A DNA stretch of 64,000 bases from Lichenihabitans psoromatis (GTDB lineage: Bacteria; Pseudomonadota; Alphaproteobacteria; Rhizobiales; Beijerinckiaceae), in the NCBI RefSeq assembly GCF_004323635.1, contig NZ_CP036515.1:3225501-3289500 (forward strand), in the 5' to 3' direction. Positions 18,097 through 27,543 of this stretch are shown piece after piece. Numbering within the stretch: the stretch's first letter is position 1; every line of letters begins with the position of its first letter. The position numbers and the translations under genes are program-made. The notes under the pieces were generated by a model that was not told where the DNA came from, searched no databases, and was given only the letters and a program-made list of their open reading frames with translations.

Positions 18097-19385
18097 ACGC
18101 CGCTGTCACGCTCGATATCCTGCGGCTCGGTCAACGCGGCGAGGGTGTCGCTCAAGGCTTGACCAGCTCCATCTTTGTTCCGGATGGGCTCCCCGGCGAG
18201 CGCCTCGCAGCCGAGGTCGAGGGCGACCGCGGACGCATCCTGGAGATCCTCCGGCCCAGCCCCGACCGTATCGAGCCGATCTGCCCCTATTACGGAACAT
18301 GCGGCGGCTGTGCGATCCAGTCGCTCGCCCCGGCACCCTATGCGGAATGGAAGCGTGGTCTCGTCGCAACGGCCTTGTCGATGGCGCATGTCGATGCGGC
18401 CGTTGGGCCGACCGTCATGGCCCATGGGGCAGGCCGCCGCCGCGCGACGTTCCACGCTCGTGCCGCCAAGGCCGTCAATGTCCTCATCGAGACACCGCCG
18501 GCCGTCGGCTTCATGCAGGCGCGCCAGCACGACATCGTGGCCATCGCATTTTGCCCCATTCTGTCGCCCGATATGGCCGATGCACTCGACGCGTCCCGTG
18601 CGATCGCAACCGCTCTCGCCTCGACCGGCAAGCCGCTCGACATTCTCGTCACTGCGACGCAATCCGGGCTCGATATCGATCTGCGCGGCTGTGGGCCGCT
18701 CGACGATCCGACCACGGCGCGGCTCATCGCGGTCGGCGCGGCGCATCGTTGCGCTCGCATCTCGAACCACGGCGAGGTCGTGATCGAAAGCCGCGCGCCT
18801 CTCCTGACGATGGGACAGACTTCGGTCTATCCACCGCCCGGCTCGTTCCTTCAAGCCACCCAGTTGGGCGAGGATGTGCTTGCGGCGCAGGTTCTGACGG
18901 GTGTGGGGTATGCTCGGCGCGTGCTCGATCTCTTCAGCGGCATCGGTACATTCGCGCTCCGTCTCGCCGAGCGCGCCACCGTCCATGCGGTGGATCTCGA
19001 GGCCAAGCCGCTTGCGGCCTTGGCCAGGGCCGCGCGCAACTCACCGTCGCTCCGGCCCGTCACGATCGAGACGCGCGATCTGTTTCGCCGGCCGGTCACG
19101 TCGTCTGACCTCGCGGCTTACGACGCGGTGGTGTTCGATCCGCCACGCGCGGGTGCGGCAGCGCAAGCCGAGCAGATTGCGGCTTCGGCGGTGCCGACCG
19201 TCGTGGCTGTGTCGTGCAGTCCGGCGAGCTTTGCGCGGGACGCCGCGATTCTGATCGCCGGTGGATATCAGCTCGGCCCGGTCGTGCCTGTCGATCAATT
19301 CATCTATTCGGCGCATATCGAGCTTGTGGCCGTCTTCCGCAAAGCCACTGTGAGCGCGAAGAAACGCCGGTCGCTGCTGTCCTGA
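18093..19385 (+). CDS. TrmA/RlmD family 23S rRNA or tRNA (uracil-5-)methyltransferase
   Basis: A 430-residue SAM-dependent uracil-5-methyltransferase. After an N-terminal TRAM-like beta domain comes an iron-sulfur Cys set (CPYYGTCGGC, Cys64, 70 and 73). The C-terminal methyltransferase carries DLFSGIGTFALRLAE, FDPPRAG and the nucleophilic Cys in AVSCSPASFARD. Length matches RlmD (433 in E. coli), but the family includes RlmC and TrmA, so the target nucleotide is not assigned. The start overlaps the tlyA stop by ATGA, implying coupled translation of two RNA methyltransferases. Confidence 0.88.
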   Translation: MNAAVTLDILRLGQRGEGVAQGLTSSIFVPDGLPGERLAAEVEGDRGRILEILRPSPDRIEPICPYYGTCGGCAIQSLAPAPYAEWKRGLVATALSMAHVDAAVGPTVMAHGAGRRRATFHARAAKAVNVLIETPPAVGFMQARQHDIVAIAFCPILSPDMADALDASRAIATALASTGKPLDILVTATQSGLDIDLRGCGPLDDPTTARLIAVGAAHRCARISNHGEVVIESRAPLLTMGQTSVYPPPGSFLQATQLGEDVLAAQVLTGVGYARRVLDLFSGIGTFALRLAERATVHAVDLEAKPLAALARAARNSPSLRPVTIETRDLFRRPVTSSDLAAYDAVVFDPPRAGAAAQAEQIAASAVPTVVAVSCSPASFARDAAILIAGGYQLGPVVPVDQFIYSAHIELVAVFRKATVSAKKRRSLLS

Positions 19386-19394
19386 CCACGATCG

Positions 19395-20126
19395 TTAGAA
19401 GTCGAAGCTGGTTTGCCGTGCTGGCGCGCAAGGCGGCGCGGCCCCGACCGGATCCTGGACCGATACATCGTCGTTCGCGACCTTGTTGACCCTCGGCGCG
19501 ACCGGAAACATGTCAAGCACGTCATCACCCGCAGGGCGCAGCAAAGCGGTTGCGCGCGCCACATCGACCCGATCGACGTCGAGCCACGTCTCGTAATCCT
19601 GCTCCTCCAGGATCACCGGCATGCGCGAATGGATCGCCGACATCGCGCCATTGGCGTGGGTGGTCACGATACAGGCTGTCTCCATTTCGCTGCCGTCCGC
19701 GCCCATCCAGCGTTCGTGCAAGCCCGCAAAGGCCATCGGGCGCCCGTCAGCGCGGCGACAGAGGAACGGCGTCCCGGTCACGCGGGGCTGTATGCGCTGC
19801 CATTCGTAGTAGGCATCCGCGATGACGAGACAGCGGCGACGGATCATCGCGGCGCGGAAACTCGGTTTGGCCGCGATCTCTTCGGCGCGCGCGTTGATCA
19901 GCAACGGAAACGCGTTCCAATCCTTGACGAAGGACGGCACAAGGCCCCAGCGCACCAGCCGGAAGTGCCGACCTGGATCGCCGATCTGCCGATCGTCCCG
20001 GCAGACGATCGGGATCGGTTGAGTCGGCGCGATATTGTATCGCGGCGGAAAGTTCGGCTGCTCGGGGTAGCGGAACCAAGCCCGAACGGCTTCGGGCGGC
20101 AGGGTGATGGCGTAACGTCCGCACAT
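19395..20126 (-). CDS. SOS response-associated peptidase (SRAP, YedK/HMCES family)
   Basis: A 243-residue SRAP protein that traps abasic sites in single-stranded DNA through a thiazolidine bond from an N-terminal cysteine. The start is fixed by function: Met removal from MCGRYA exposes Cys2. Other active-site blocks are the Asn in NARAEEI, the Glu in ADAYYEWQ and the His in HSRMPVIL. Upstream in-frame Met codons would bury Cys2 and are rejected even though no ribosome site is obvious at 20126. It is nine bases from the convergent methyltransferase and about 40 bp from the acyl-CoA dehydrogenase gene upstream. Confidence 0.93.
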   Translation of the reverse strand: MCGRYAITLPPEAVRAWFRYPEQPNFPPRYNIAPTQPIPIVCRDDRQIGDPGRHFRLVRWGLVPSFVKDWNAFPLLINARAEEIAAKPSFRAAMIRRRCLVIADAYYEWQRIQPRVTGTPFLCRRADGRPMAFAGLHERWMGADGSEMETACIVTTHANGAMSAIHSRMPVILEEQDYETWLDVDRVDVARATALLRPAGDDVLDMFPVAPRVNKVANDDVSVQDPVGAAPPCAPARQTSFDF

Positions 20127-20168
20127 GATTTTACACGTGGCCATGCGGCCGGTGCGGCGCAAGCGCCG

Positions 20169-21944
20169 TCACGCGTCGGCCCAGATGGCCTCGGCACCCT
20201 CGAGCGCCTCGGCTCCGTCGATGATCGCGGTCGCGAGGCTCGGCGCGGCCGATGCGATCTGTTCGGCGAAGAAGCGGCAGAGCGTGACAAGGGCGGCTGG
20301 GGCATTTGGGTCGCGACCTGCAGCATGGGCCAACACGGCCAAGGCTGTTCCGCCACGCGCCAATCCGAACAGCCTGAGGTAGGACGTGGCTCCCAGCAGC
20401 ACCTGCGCGGGCGCAGTCGCCAATCGGTTCAACAGAAATTGTGTCGCGGCTTCCAGCGCCTCCACCGCGTCATGCAGGCGAGCGGCGGTTTGTCCGAAGG
20501 CAGTCTCGTTGGTGCCGCGAATAAGGTTTATGGCCACCCGCATCTCCGCGATCTCGGCCGCCACGACGGCGCCGCCATCGAGCGCGATCTTGCGCTGCAC
20601 GAGGTCAATCGCCTGAATGCCGTTGGTGCCTTCGTAGATGGCCGCAATCCGCACGTCGCGCATGATTTGCGCCGCGCCGGTATCCTCGATGTAGCCCATG
20701 CCGCCATGCACCTGCACGCCGAGCGAGGCGACCTCGTTGGCGATATCGGTCGCGTAAGCCTTGGCGATCGGCGTCAGCAACGCTGCCCTCTTTTGCGCGG
20801 TCGCCCGCCCGGCCTCGGGTCCGCGAGCGGCTTGATCGAGCGCGCCGGCAACCAGATGGCAAAGCCCCCGCGCCGCCGCCGTTTGCGCCTTCATGGTCAG
20901 CAGCATGCGGGCGACATCGGGATGGTCGATGATCGGGCTCGGACCGTCGGACGGCGTTGCAAGGTTGCGGCCCTGCCGCCGCGTCTTGGCGAAGGCAATA
21001 GCGGTCTGGGTGGCGCGTTCGGCCGCCGCGACACCCTGCAGCCCCACCGCCAGGCGCGCATTGTTCATCATCGTGAACATGCAGGCGAGCCCCCGGTGGG
21101 GTTCGCCAATAAGCCAGCCGGTCGCGCCACCGTTCTCGCCGAACATCATCGTGCAGGTCGGCGAGGCATGCATGCCGAGTTTATGTTCGATCCCTCCGCA
21201 GATCAGGTCGTTCCGCTCGCCCGGGGTGCCGTCCGGCTTGGGGATGAATTTCGGCACCAGAAACAGGGAGATGCCCCGCGTGCCTGACGGCGCATCGGGC
21301 AACCGGGCCAGCACCAGATGCACGATATTGTCGCTGAGATCGTGCTCGCCATAGGTGATGTAGATCTTCTGCCCGGTGATCCGGTAGGTGCCATCTGCGA
21401 CCGGTGTGGCGCGGGCTCGCAAAGCCCCGACATCCGATCCGGCTTGTGGCTCCGTGAGGTTCATGGTGCCGGTCCAGGCGCCGGAGACGAGGTTGTGGAG
21501 GTAAATTGCTTTCAGTTCGTCCGAGCCATGCCGGTGCAACGCCTCGGTCGCACCCATGGTGAGAACCGGCCCGAGCGCGAAGGAGGCGTTGGCGGCGCTC
21601 CAGATTTCGAGGCAGGCCGCATTGACGAGTGTCGGCAACCCCATGCCGCCGAAATCCGCCGGAGCCGCGACACCGTTCCAGCCCCCGTCGCGCCAAGCGT
21701 GATAGGCCTGCGACCAACCCGGTGGCGTGACAACCGCACCATCCAGAAATGTGACGCCGTGCCGATCGCCCATGCGGTCGAGCGGCAGCAGCAGGGTTTC
21801 GGCGACGCGGCCGGCCTCGTCCAGAATGGCGTCGGCCGCATCATCGGCGAGGTCGGGATAGAGCCCGGACGCCACACCTTGATCGAGCCCGCCGAGATGC
21901 CGGAGCGAGAAGAGGATGTCGGCGACCGGAGCGCGATAGGGCAT
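20169..21944 (-). CDS. Acyl-CoA dehydrogenase, DmdC-like (long form)
   Basis: A 591-residue flavoprotein dehydrogenase with the N-terminal extension MPYRAPVADILFSL, the standard acyl-CoA dehydrogenase N, middle and C domains (NLTEPQAGSDVGALRARA, KIYITYGEHDL, YEGTNGIQAIDLVQRK near residue 440) and an added C-terminal helical domain. This long architecture is shared by DmdC, the methylmercaptopropionyl-CoA dehydrogenase, and by many fatty acyl-CoA dehydrogenases; the substrate is not certain. It is on the same strand as the SRAP gene. An AcuI-like reductase lies 1.1 kb away. Confidence 0.9.
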   Translation of the reverse strand: MPYRAPVADILFSLRHLGGLDQGVASGLYPDLADDAADAILDEAGRVAETLLLPLDRMGDRHGVTFLDGAVVTPPGWSQAYHAWRDGGWNGVAAPADFGGMGLPTLVNAACLEIWSAANASFALGPVLTMGATEALHRHGSDELKAIYLHNLVSGAWTGTMNLTEPQAGSDVGALRARATPVADGTYRITGQKIYITYGEHDLSDNIVHLVLARLPDAPSGTRGISLFLVPKFIPKPDGTPGERNDLICGGIEHKLGMHASPTCTMMFGENGGATGWLIGEPHRGLACMFTMMNNARLAVGLQGVAAAERATQTAIAFAKTRRQGRNLATPSDGPSPIIDHPDVARMLLTMKAQTAAARGLCHLVAGALDQAARGPEAGRATAQKRAALLTPIAKAYATDIANEVASLGVQVHGGMGYIEDTGAAQIMRDVRIAAIYEGTNGIQAIDLVQRKIALDGGAVVAAEIAEMRVAINLIRGTNETAFGQTAARLHDAVEALEAATQFLLNRLATAPAQVLLGATSYLRLFGLARGGTALAVLAHAAGRDPNAPAALVTLCRFFAEQIASAAPSLATAIIDGAEALEGAEAIWADA

Positions 21945-22041
21945 GCTGATCGTTTCCGCAGGGATGGGTCGGCGTCAGCATAGACTTTTGCGTCGAGAGC
22001 CGCGAGTGAAGAAGCATGGAACGCGGAGAGAGGATCGACGC

Positions 22042-22998
22042 ATGACGGCGTTCAAGGCCGCCACGACCGCCGCAATCGCGGAGGGCGGCGCTTGCTTGCG
22101 CGCGGGTCGGCTCGTCGCCTTCCCGACCGAAACCGTCTACGGCCTCGGCGCGGATGCGCGGTCGGATGTCGCAGTGGCGCAAATATATGCCGCCAAGGGA
22201 CGGCCGGTCTTCAATCCCCTCATCGCCCACGTGGCGTCGCGAGACTTGGCCGAACGCGAGGGCCGTTTCGACGCGACCGCACGGGCGCTCGCCGATGCCT
22301 TCTGGCCGGGGCCGCTGACATTGGTGCTTCCCGTCGCTCCGACCGGCTCGGTCAGCCTGCTGGCCCGGTCCGGGCTCGATAGTGTGGCGCTTCGTATGCC
22401 GGCCCATCCGGTTGCGCTGGCGCTTCTCAGGGCTGCTGGTTGTCCGGTCGCTGCCCCATCGGCTAACCGATCCGGGCGGATCAGCCCGACCGAAGCCGCG
22501 CATGTGATGGCGGATCTCGATGGACGGATCGATCTGATCCTCGATGGCGGCGCGTGCAGCATCGGGGTCGAGTCCACCATCGTGTCGTGTCTCGATCGCG
22601 TCGAGATCCTGCGTCCGGGCGGTTTATCCCGACGTGCCATCGAAGATGTCGTGGGATATCGGATCGACGCGCGTCGCCATGTCGAAACCGCGCCTGTCGC
22701 GCCGGGCCTCCTGCTGTCGCATTATGCGCCGCGTGCTGCCGTTCGACTAGGAGCGAGCGACGTCAAGGCAGGTGAGGCCGTGTTAGACTTCGGCGGCCGT
22801 CTGGTCGGGCAGGGTGCCGTCACGCTTGATCTTTCGCCGGGCTGCGACCCAACGGAAGCCGCAGCACATCTCTTTGCTTACTTGCGTCAACTCGATGCCA
22901 GTGGCGCCGCGGGGATCGCGGTTGCTCCGATTCCCGACGACGGCCTTGGCGAGGCGATCAACGACCGGCTTCGTCGTGCGGCGGCGCCGCGCGGCTAG
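22042..22998 (+). CDS. L-threonylcarbamoyladenylate synthase, Sua5 type
   Basis: A 318-residue enzyme that makes threonylcarbamoyl-AMP for the t6A37 tRNA modification. The N-terminal YrdC domain (AFPTETVYGLGADA near 30, KGRPVFNPLIAHV near 55, APSANRSGRISPT) is followed by a C-terminal Sua5 domain (PGLLLSHYAPRAAV linker). That domain marks this as the long Sua5 form rather than the short TsaC. GAGAGGA precedes ATG 22042; an upstream frame extension is rejected. It is divergent from the acyl-CoA dehydrogenase with about 100 bp between starts and convergent with the AcuI-like gene. Confidence 0.93.
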   Translation: MTAFKAATTAAIAEGGACLRAGRLVAFPTETVYGLGADARSDVAVAQIYAAKGRPVFNPLIAHVASRDLAEREGRFDATARALADAFWPGPLTLVLPVAPTGSVSLLARSGLDSVALRMPAHPVALALLRAAGCPVAAPSANRSGRISPTEAAHVMADLDGRIDLILDGGACSIGVESTIVSCLDRVEILRPGGLSRRAIEDVVGYRIDARRHVETAPVAPGLLLSHYAPRAAVRLGASDVKAGEAVLDFGGRLVGQGAVTLDLSPGCDPTEAAAHLFAYLRQLDASGAAGIAVAPIPDDGLGEAINDRLRRAAAPRG

Positions 22999-23042
22999 AG
23001 CGCAGCACCCGGGTCTCACTGTGATCCCTGCCGGCTTATTTC

Positions 23043-24032
23043 TTATCCGATCTCGACGACGACCCGGCCACGGATCGTTCCGTCGAGAATCGCATGCGCG
23101 GTGGGGATGATCTCGTCGAACCCGATCGTCGTCGTCAGCGCTTCGAGTTTGGCCGGATCAAGATCGCGCGCAAGCCGGTCCCAGGCTTCGAGACGGCGCA
23201 CTTTCGACGCCGTCACGCTATTGATTCCGATCAGCGCGACGCCGCGCAGGATGAAGGGCGCGACGGAGGTGGGCAGATCCATACCCTGCGCGAGGCCGCA
23301 TGCTGCCACCGCTCCCAGCCCTTTCGTCTGTGCCAGCACATTGGCGAGCGTGTGCGACCCGACCGAATCGATGCCTGCGGCATAGAGTTCCTTGCCGAGT
23401 GGTCGGCCGGGCGTCGAGAGTTGCGCCCGGTCGATGACGTCGGTTGCGCCGAGCTCTTTCAGATAGGGGCTTTCGTCCAAACGGCCCGTGGAAGCGATCA
23501 CGGTCCAGCCGGTCTTCGCAAGGATCGCGATTGCGATGGACCCCACGCCGCCGGACGCACCCGTCACGATGGCGGGACCTTGAGCCGGCTCGAGGCCGAA
23601 TCGCTCCAACGCGATAAGCGACAGCATGGCGGTATAGCCAGCGGTGCCGATCGCCATGACCTGCGCTGGCGAAAAGCAGGCAGGCAGCGGGATCAGCCAG
23701 TCGCCCTTGACCCGAGCGCGCTGCGCGTAAGCGCCGAGGTGCGTTTCACCGAGGCCCCAGCCGTTCAACACGACCCGATCGCCCGGCTTAAAATCCGGAT
23801 CGGCGCTTGCCTCGACCACGCCGGCGAAATCGATGCCGGGGATCATCGGGAAGCGGCGAACCACGGGTGATTTGCCTGTGATCGCAAGCCCATCCTTGTA
23901 GTTGACGGTCGAATGCGTCACGCGCACCGTCACATTCCCGTCCATCAGATCGTCGTCGGCGAAGCTCACGATCTCGACGGCTTGTCCGGTTTCCGTCTTG
24001 TCGATGCGAAGCGCCTTGAAGAATTCCGACAT
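23043..24032 (-). CDS. acuI: Acrylyl-CoA reductase-like MDR oxidoreductase (AcuI/YhdH family)
   Basis: A 329-residue zinc-free medium-chain reductase. The nucleotide-binding motif is VTGASGGVGSIAIAIL near residue 155. AcuI/YhdH blocks are STVNYKDGLAITGKSPVVRRFPMIPGIDFAG, GWGLGETHLGAYAQRARV and GINSVTASKVRR. AcuI reduces acryloyl-CoA to propionyl-CoA with NADPH. AGGGAG lies before the ATG at 24030-24032. It is divergent from the TPR gene and convergent with Sua5. The family assignment is strong; the physiological substrate is inferred. Confidence 0.9.
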   Translation of the reverse strand: MSEFFKALRIDKTETGQAVEIVSFADDDLMDGNVTVRVTHSTVNYKDGLAITGKSPVVRRFPMIPGIDFAGVVEASADPDFKPGDRVVLNGWGLGETHLGAYAQRARVKGDWLIPLPACFSPAQVMAIGTAGYTAMLSLIALERFGLEPAQGPAIVTGASGGVGSIAIAILAKTGWTVIASTGRLDESPYLKELGATDVIDRAQLSTPGRPLGKELYAAGIDSVGSHTLANVLAQTKGLGAVAACGLAQGMDLPTSVAPFILRGVALIGINSVTASKVRRLEAWDRLARDLDPAKLEALTTTIGFDEIIPTAHAILDGTIRGRVVVEIG

Positions 24033-24257
24033 GGCCGGCTCCCTACTGCGATGGGTTGCGGAGAGCGAACCGCAGCTAAAAGCAAAGCTCTTGTGGTCGG
24101 CTCCGTCAATGGCGCGATCTCTCCGGTCGGACCTCGGCCGCCGGCGCCCTTGCCGAGGCTCCGCAAAAAGGACATCTTCACCACTCACCTCAGGCGCACC
24201 CTGCTCGGGTCGGCGTCGTCGACCTTGGTCGAGCTCGCAATCGGGAAGTTGGCGCTC

Positions 24258-26375
24258 TTGTCACAAACAAATTGTGGACGTTCTCCTGTCTGGATTCGGC
24301 TGTCTCCGCCGATCCGCCGGCCTCTGGCGGCGGCGCTCTGCCTGTCGGCCGTGTTCTTTCCCCTCGCCGGCCAAGCGCGTCAGACGATTTCGATCCCAAC
24401 TCCCTTTGAGGTCGGTGGTAGTTCGGTCGGGAACTATCTGTCGGCGTTGGTGGCCGGTGCCGACCGCGACACGATTGCGGCCGCGACCTTCTTTCGCGAG
24501 GCGCTGCGGGCCGACCCGACCAATGCCGAACTGATCGAACGCACCTTCGTGGCGTCGCTCTCGAATGGGGATATCACGGAGGGGGCCGACCTCGCCCGCC
24601 GCCTAGTGGCGCGCGATCCGAAGAACAGCCTCGGCCATCTCGTCCTCGGCGTCGAGCAGTTCAAGGCGAAGCACTATGTTGCGGCGCGGCGTCAGTTCTC
24701 GCAAGGCGCGGTCGGACAGGAGCGTGACGTTACGGCCGCCCTCCTGACGGCCTGGACCTATGCGGGGCAGGGCGACGAGAAAAAGGCGCTGGCGACGCTG
24801 GATGGCATTCGTGATTCGAGCTTTGCGCTGTTCAAGGACTACCACGCCGGGTTGATCGCCGACCTTGCCAACGACGTGCCGGAAGCGACGCGTCGCATGA
24901 AGGCCGCTTATGCGAGCGACAAGACCATTCTGCGGCTGGTCGATGCCTATGGCCGGTTCTTCGATCGCCACGGCGATGTCGCCGAAGCCCAGCGGGCCTA
25001 TACCGAATTCGACAAGCTGATGCCGCGTCACCCGATCGTTCTGGCGGCGCTGGCCGACATCAAGGCCGGCAAGACCCTGGCGCCGCTGATCAAGACCCCC
25101 GAGGACGGGGCCGCCGAGGTCCTGTACGGGCTTGGCGCTGCCGGAGGGCGACAAGGCGACGAACTCGCCGCGATGGTCTATCTCCGCTTGTCGCTTTATC
25201 TCGCGCCGCAGAACGCCCTCGCGACCGTGACGCTTGCCGATATCTTTGGTCGCCTCAAGCAGAACGAGCAGGCCATCGATGTTTATGAGAGCGTGCCGGA
25301 AAGCAGCCCATTGCGAAGCAATGCGGACATTCAGACGGGACTGACGTTGGATACGCTGGGTCGTCCCGACGATGCGATCGCGCATCTCGAAGGGATCCTC
25401 AAGGATCGGCCAAACGATCTCGATGCCTTGACGACGCTCGGCAACGTGCAACGCGAACAGAAGCGCTTCGCCGATGCGGCCGCGACTTACACCAAGGCGC
25501 TGGCACTGCTGTCGCCGACCGACAAGGCGGCTTGGCCGCTGCTTTATTTCCGTGGCATCGCCAACGAGCGGCTGAAGAAATTCGCCGAGGAAGAAGCCGA
25601 TTTCAAGCAAGCGCTCGAGATCGTGCCCGATCAGCCTTTGGTGCTCAATTACCTCGGCTATTCCTGGATCGATCGCGGCCTGCATCTCGACGAGGCGTTC
25701 AAGATGCTGCGTCGGGCCGTCGCGTTGCGGCCTGAAGATGGTTACATCGTCGATAGCCTCGGCTGGGCGCATTATAAGCTCGGCGAATATGATGACGCCG
25801 TGAAGGAACTCGAGCGGGCCGTGACGCTGAAGCCGTCCGATCCGACCATCAATGATCACCTCGGGGATGCCTACTGGCGCACCGGGCGAAAGCTCGAGGC
25901 GACCTTCCAGTGGAACCATGCGCGCGATCTCAAGCCGGATCCCGAAGACCTGCCAGCGATCGTCAAGAAGATCGCGGATGGTCTTCCTGACCTGGTGAAA
26001 CCGACAACGGCCGCCGTGACGCCGATGCCCGTCGAACCTGCGCCTGCGACATCGTCCCCCGCGACCCCCGACGCGACACCGGCTCCCGAGCCTGCGGTCG
26101 TCACGCCTGCGCCGATTGCTCCTGCGCCTGGGATGTCCGCCCCGGCGGTTCCGGAAGCTCCCCCGGCGCCGGAGGTGAAGCCCGCTCCTGAGCCGACGGC
26201 CATCACGCCGGCCGTCCCGCCCGCCAGCGTTCCGGCTCCAGAGCCGGCAACGCCTGCGGCGGCTCCACCAGCGCCTGCGGAGATCACGCCTCCGACGCCC
26301 GCTCCTTCGGTCGCTCCCGCAGAACCGGCTGACCCGATCCCGCCTGCCGATCCGGCAAAGCCCGCGGGTGGCTAG
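24258..26375 (+). CDS. Tetratricopeptide repeat protein, exported
   Basis: A large protein of many TPR units, with a hydrophobic signal segment near residues 20-40 (LAAALCLSAVFFPLAGQA) and a Pro/Ala-rich C-terminal tail of about 120 residues. TPR helices run through the middle; clear ones are NYLGYSWIDRGLHLDEAFKML and YIVDSLGWAHYKLGEYDDAV near residues 470-530. Function unknown; such proteins usually scaffold envelope assemblies. The start is uncertain: I chose TTG 24258 because GGGAAG lies nine bases before it and it places the signal near the N terminus. Longer in-frame readings run back across the promoter region of the divergent acuI-like gene and are unlikely. Confidence 0.8.
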   Translation: MSQTNCGRSPVWIRLSPPIRRPLAAALCLSAVFFPLAGQARQTISIPTPFEVGGSSVGNYLSALVAGADRDTIAAATFFREALRADPTNAELIERTFVASLSNGDITEGADLARRLVARDPKNSLGHLVLGVEQFKAKHYVAARRQFSQGAVGQERDVTAALLTAWTYAGQGDEKKALATLDGIRDSSFALFKDYHAGLIADLANDVPEATRRMKAAYASDKTILRLVDAYGRFFDRHGDVAEAQRAYTEFDKLMPRHPIVLAALADIKAGKTLAPLIKTPEDGAAEVLYGLGAAGGRQGDELAAMVYLRLSLYLAPQNALATVTLADIFGRLKQNEQAIDVYESVPESSPLRSNADIQTGLTLDTLGRPDDAIAHLEGILKDRPNDLDALTTLGNVQREQKRFADAAATYTKALALLSPTDKAAWPLLYFRGIANERLKKFAEEEADFKQALEIVPDQPLVLNYLGYSWIDRGLHLDEAFKMLRRAVALRPEDGYIVDSLGWAHYKLGEYDDAVKELERAVTLKPSDPTINDHLGDAYWRTGRKLEATFQWNHARDLKPDPEDLPAIVKKIADGLPDLVKPTTAAVTPMPVEPAPATSSPATPDATPAPEPAVVTPAPIAPAPGMSAPAVPEAPPAPEVKPAPEPTAITPAVPPASVPAPEPATPAAAPPAPAEITPPTPAPSVAPAEPADPIPPADPAKPAGG
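26002..26372 (+). repeat. Pro/Ala-rich low-complexity C-terminal tail in the TPR gene
   Basis: The 3' end of the TPR gene is low complexity: imperfect repeats of PAP, PEP and TPA units with acidic and valine spacers, about 120 residues, ending PAKPAGG. There is no folded domain. It is probably a flexible tether across the periplasm. Confidence 0.7.
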
Positions 26376-26475
26376 AGCTTAGTCCCGAGCGATCATTTCC
26401 CGGCTGGCGTATAATGGTCTACAGCCTGTTTTCATGCTGGCTCAAAAGACCGCTGGCCGAAACGGAAGTAGCATC

Positions 26476-27543
26476 GTGAGTGTCGAAACGCTGATCGTCG
26501 CGTCTGACGAAGATGGGATGCGGCTGGACCGCTGGTTCAAGCTGCGTGTGCCGGGTGTCACGGTCGCGCATCTGAACAAGGTCGTGCGGACCGGACAGGT
26601 GCGGGTCGATGGCGGTCGTGCCAAGACCTCGACGCGGCTCGTCGAGGGCCAGAAAGTTCGCATTCCCCCGCTCGGAATCACCGCCGAAAGCCTTGCCGCG
26701 CCATCGCTTCGGCGCACCAAGGGATCGGAGCAGGATCGGCGTGACGTCGAGGCCATGATCCTCTTTGAGGATCGCGGTCTGATGGTGCTGAATAAACCGT
26801 TCGGTCTCGCCGTCCAGGGCGGGTCCGGCACCTACCATCATCTCGACGGCATGCTGGATGCGTTTACCGATCAGAATGGCGACCGACCGCGCCTCGTCCA
26901 TCGCCTCGATCGTGATACATCGGGCGTGCTGCTCGTCGCCAAGACGCGAAAGATGGCGGCCGATCTCGGGGCCGTGTTCAAGTCGCGTAACGCCCAGAAA
27001 ATCTATTGGGCACTGCTCGAAGGCGTGCCGAAGCCGGCGCAGGGGCGGATCTCCTTGTTCCTGGCCAAAGGCGAACTCATGGGCGATGCCCGGTCGCAGA
27101 AGCCGGGGCGCCCGGTCGATCGGGCTCCTCAGGAACGGATGCGGGTCGCCAAACACGGCGAGGAGGACGCACAGCATTCGGTCACTTATTATACCGTGGT
27201 CGACAAGGTTCTGCCGCGCGTCGCCTGGGTGTCGATGAAGCCGATCACTGGCCGCACCCATCAGCTTCGCGCACATGCCGAAGCGATCGGCCATCCGATT
27301 GTCGGCGATCCGAAATATAATGGCGGCAGCGGGCCGAACCCGCGCCGAACGGATCCGTTGCGATCGGTGCCGACCGATGTCGAGCAGAAGCTTCACCTTC
27401 TGGCGCGCCGACTGGTGCTGCCGAACCCGAGCGGCGGATCGATCGATGTGACTGCCCCGTTGCCGCCCCACATGCAGGCGACCTGGGATTTGTTCGGGTT
27501 TGACGTGAAGCAGTATGATCCGATCGACGATGCCCCCGAATGA
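26476..27543 (+). CDS. RluC/RluD-type 23S rRNA pseudouridine synthase
   Basis: A 355-residue pseudouridine synthase with an N-terminal S4 domain (MRLDRWFKLRVPGVTVAHLNK region) and the catalytic motif HRLDRDTSGVLLVAK containing the conserved Asp. The KPITGRTHQLRAHAEAIGHPIVGDPKY block is also intact. It modifies uridines in 23S rRNA; RluC is the likeliest match, but RluC and RluD cannot be told apart here. GTG 26476 was chosen since CGGAAG lies about eight bases upstream; the ATG 14 codons earlier lacks a site. The Atp12 gene overlaps its 3' end. Confidence 0.9.
   Translation: MSVETLIVASDEDGMRLDRWFKLRVPGVTVAHLNKVVRTGQVRVDGGRAKTSTRLVEGQKVRIPPLGITAESLAAPSLRRTKGSEQDRRDVEAMILFEDRGLMVLNKPFGLAVQGGSGTYHHLDGMLDAFTDQNGDRPRLVHRLDRDTSGVLLVAKTRKMAADLGAVFKSRNAQKIYWALLEGVPKPAQGRISLFLAKGELMGDARSQKPGRPVDRAPQERMRVAKHGEEDAQHSVTYYTVVDKVLPRVAWVSMKPITGRTHQLRAHAEAIGHPIVGDPKYNGGSGPNPRRTDPLRSVPTDVEQKLHLLARRLVLPNPSGGSIDVTAPLPPHMQATWDLFGFDVKQYDPIDDAPE

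Noticed and set aside
19413..21287. Long open frame antisense to the SRAP and acyl-CoA dehydrogenase genes
   Set aside because: It spans two conserved genes on the other strand and its translation has no domain, so it is a bias shadow.
24603..25919. Long open frame antisense to the TPR gene
   Set aside because: TPR helices on the plus strand explain the codon pattern. No ribosome site or motif supports the antisense.
26410..26415. TATAAT before the RluC-like gene as a promoter
   Set aside because: The -10 is perfect but the -35 position holds GAGCGA with no similarity to TTGACA, and alphaproteobacterial promoters need a -35. Not called.
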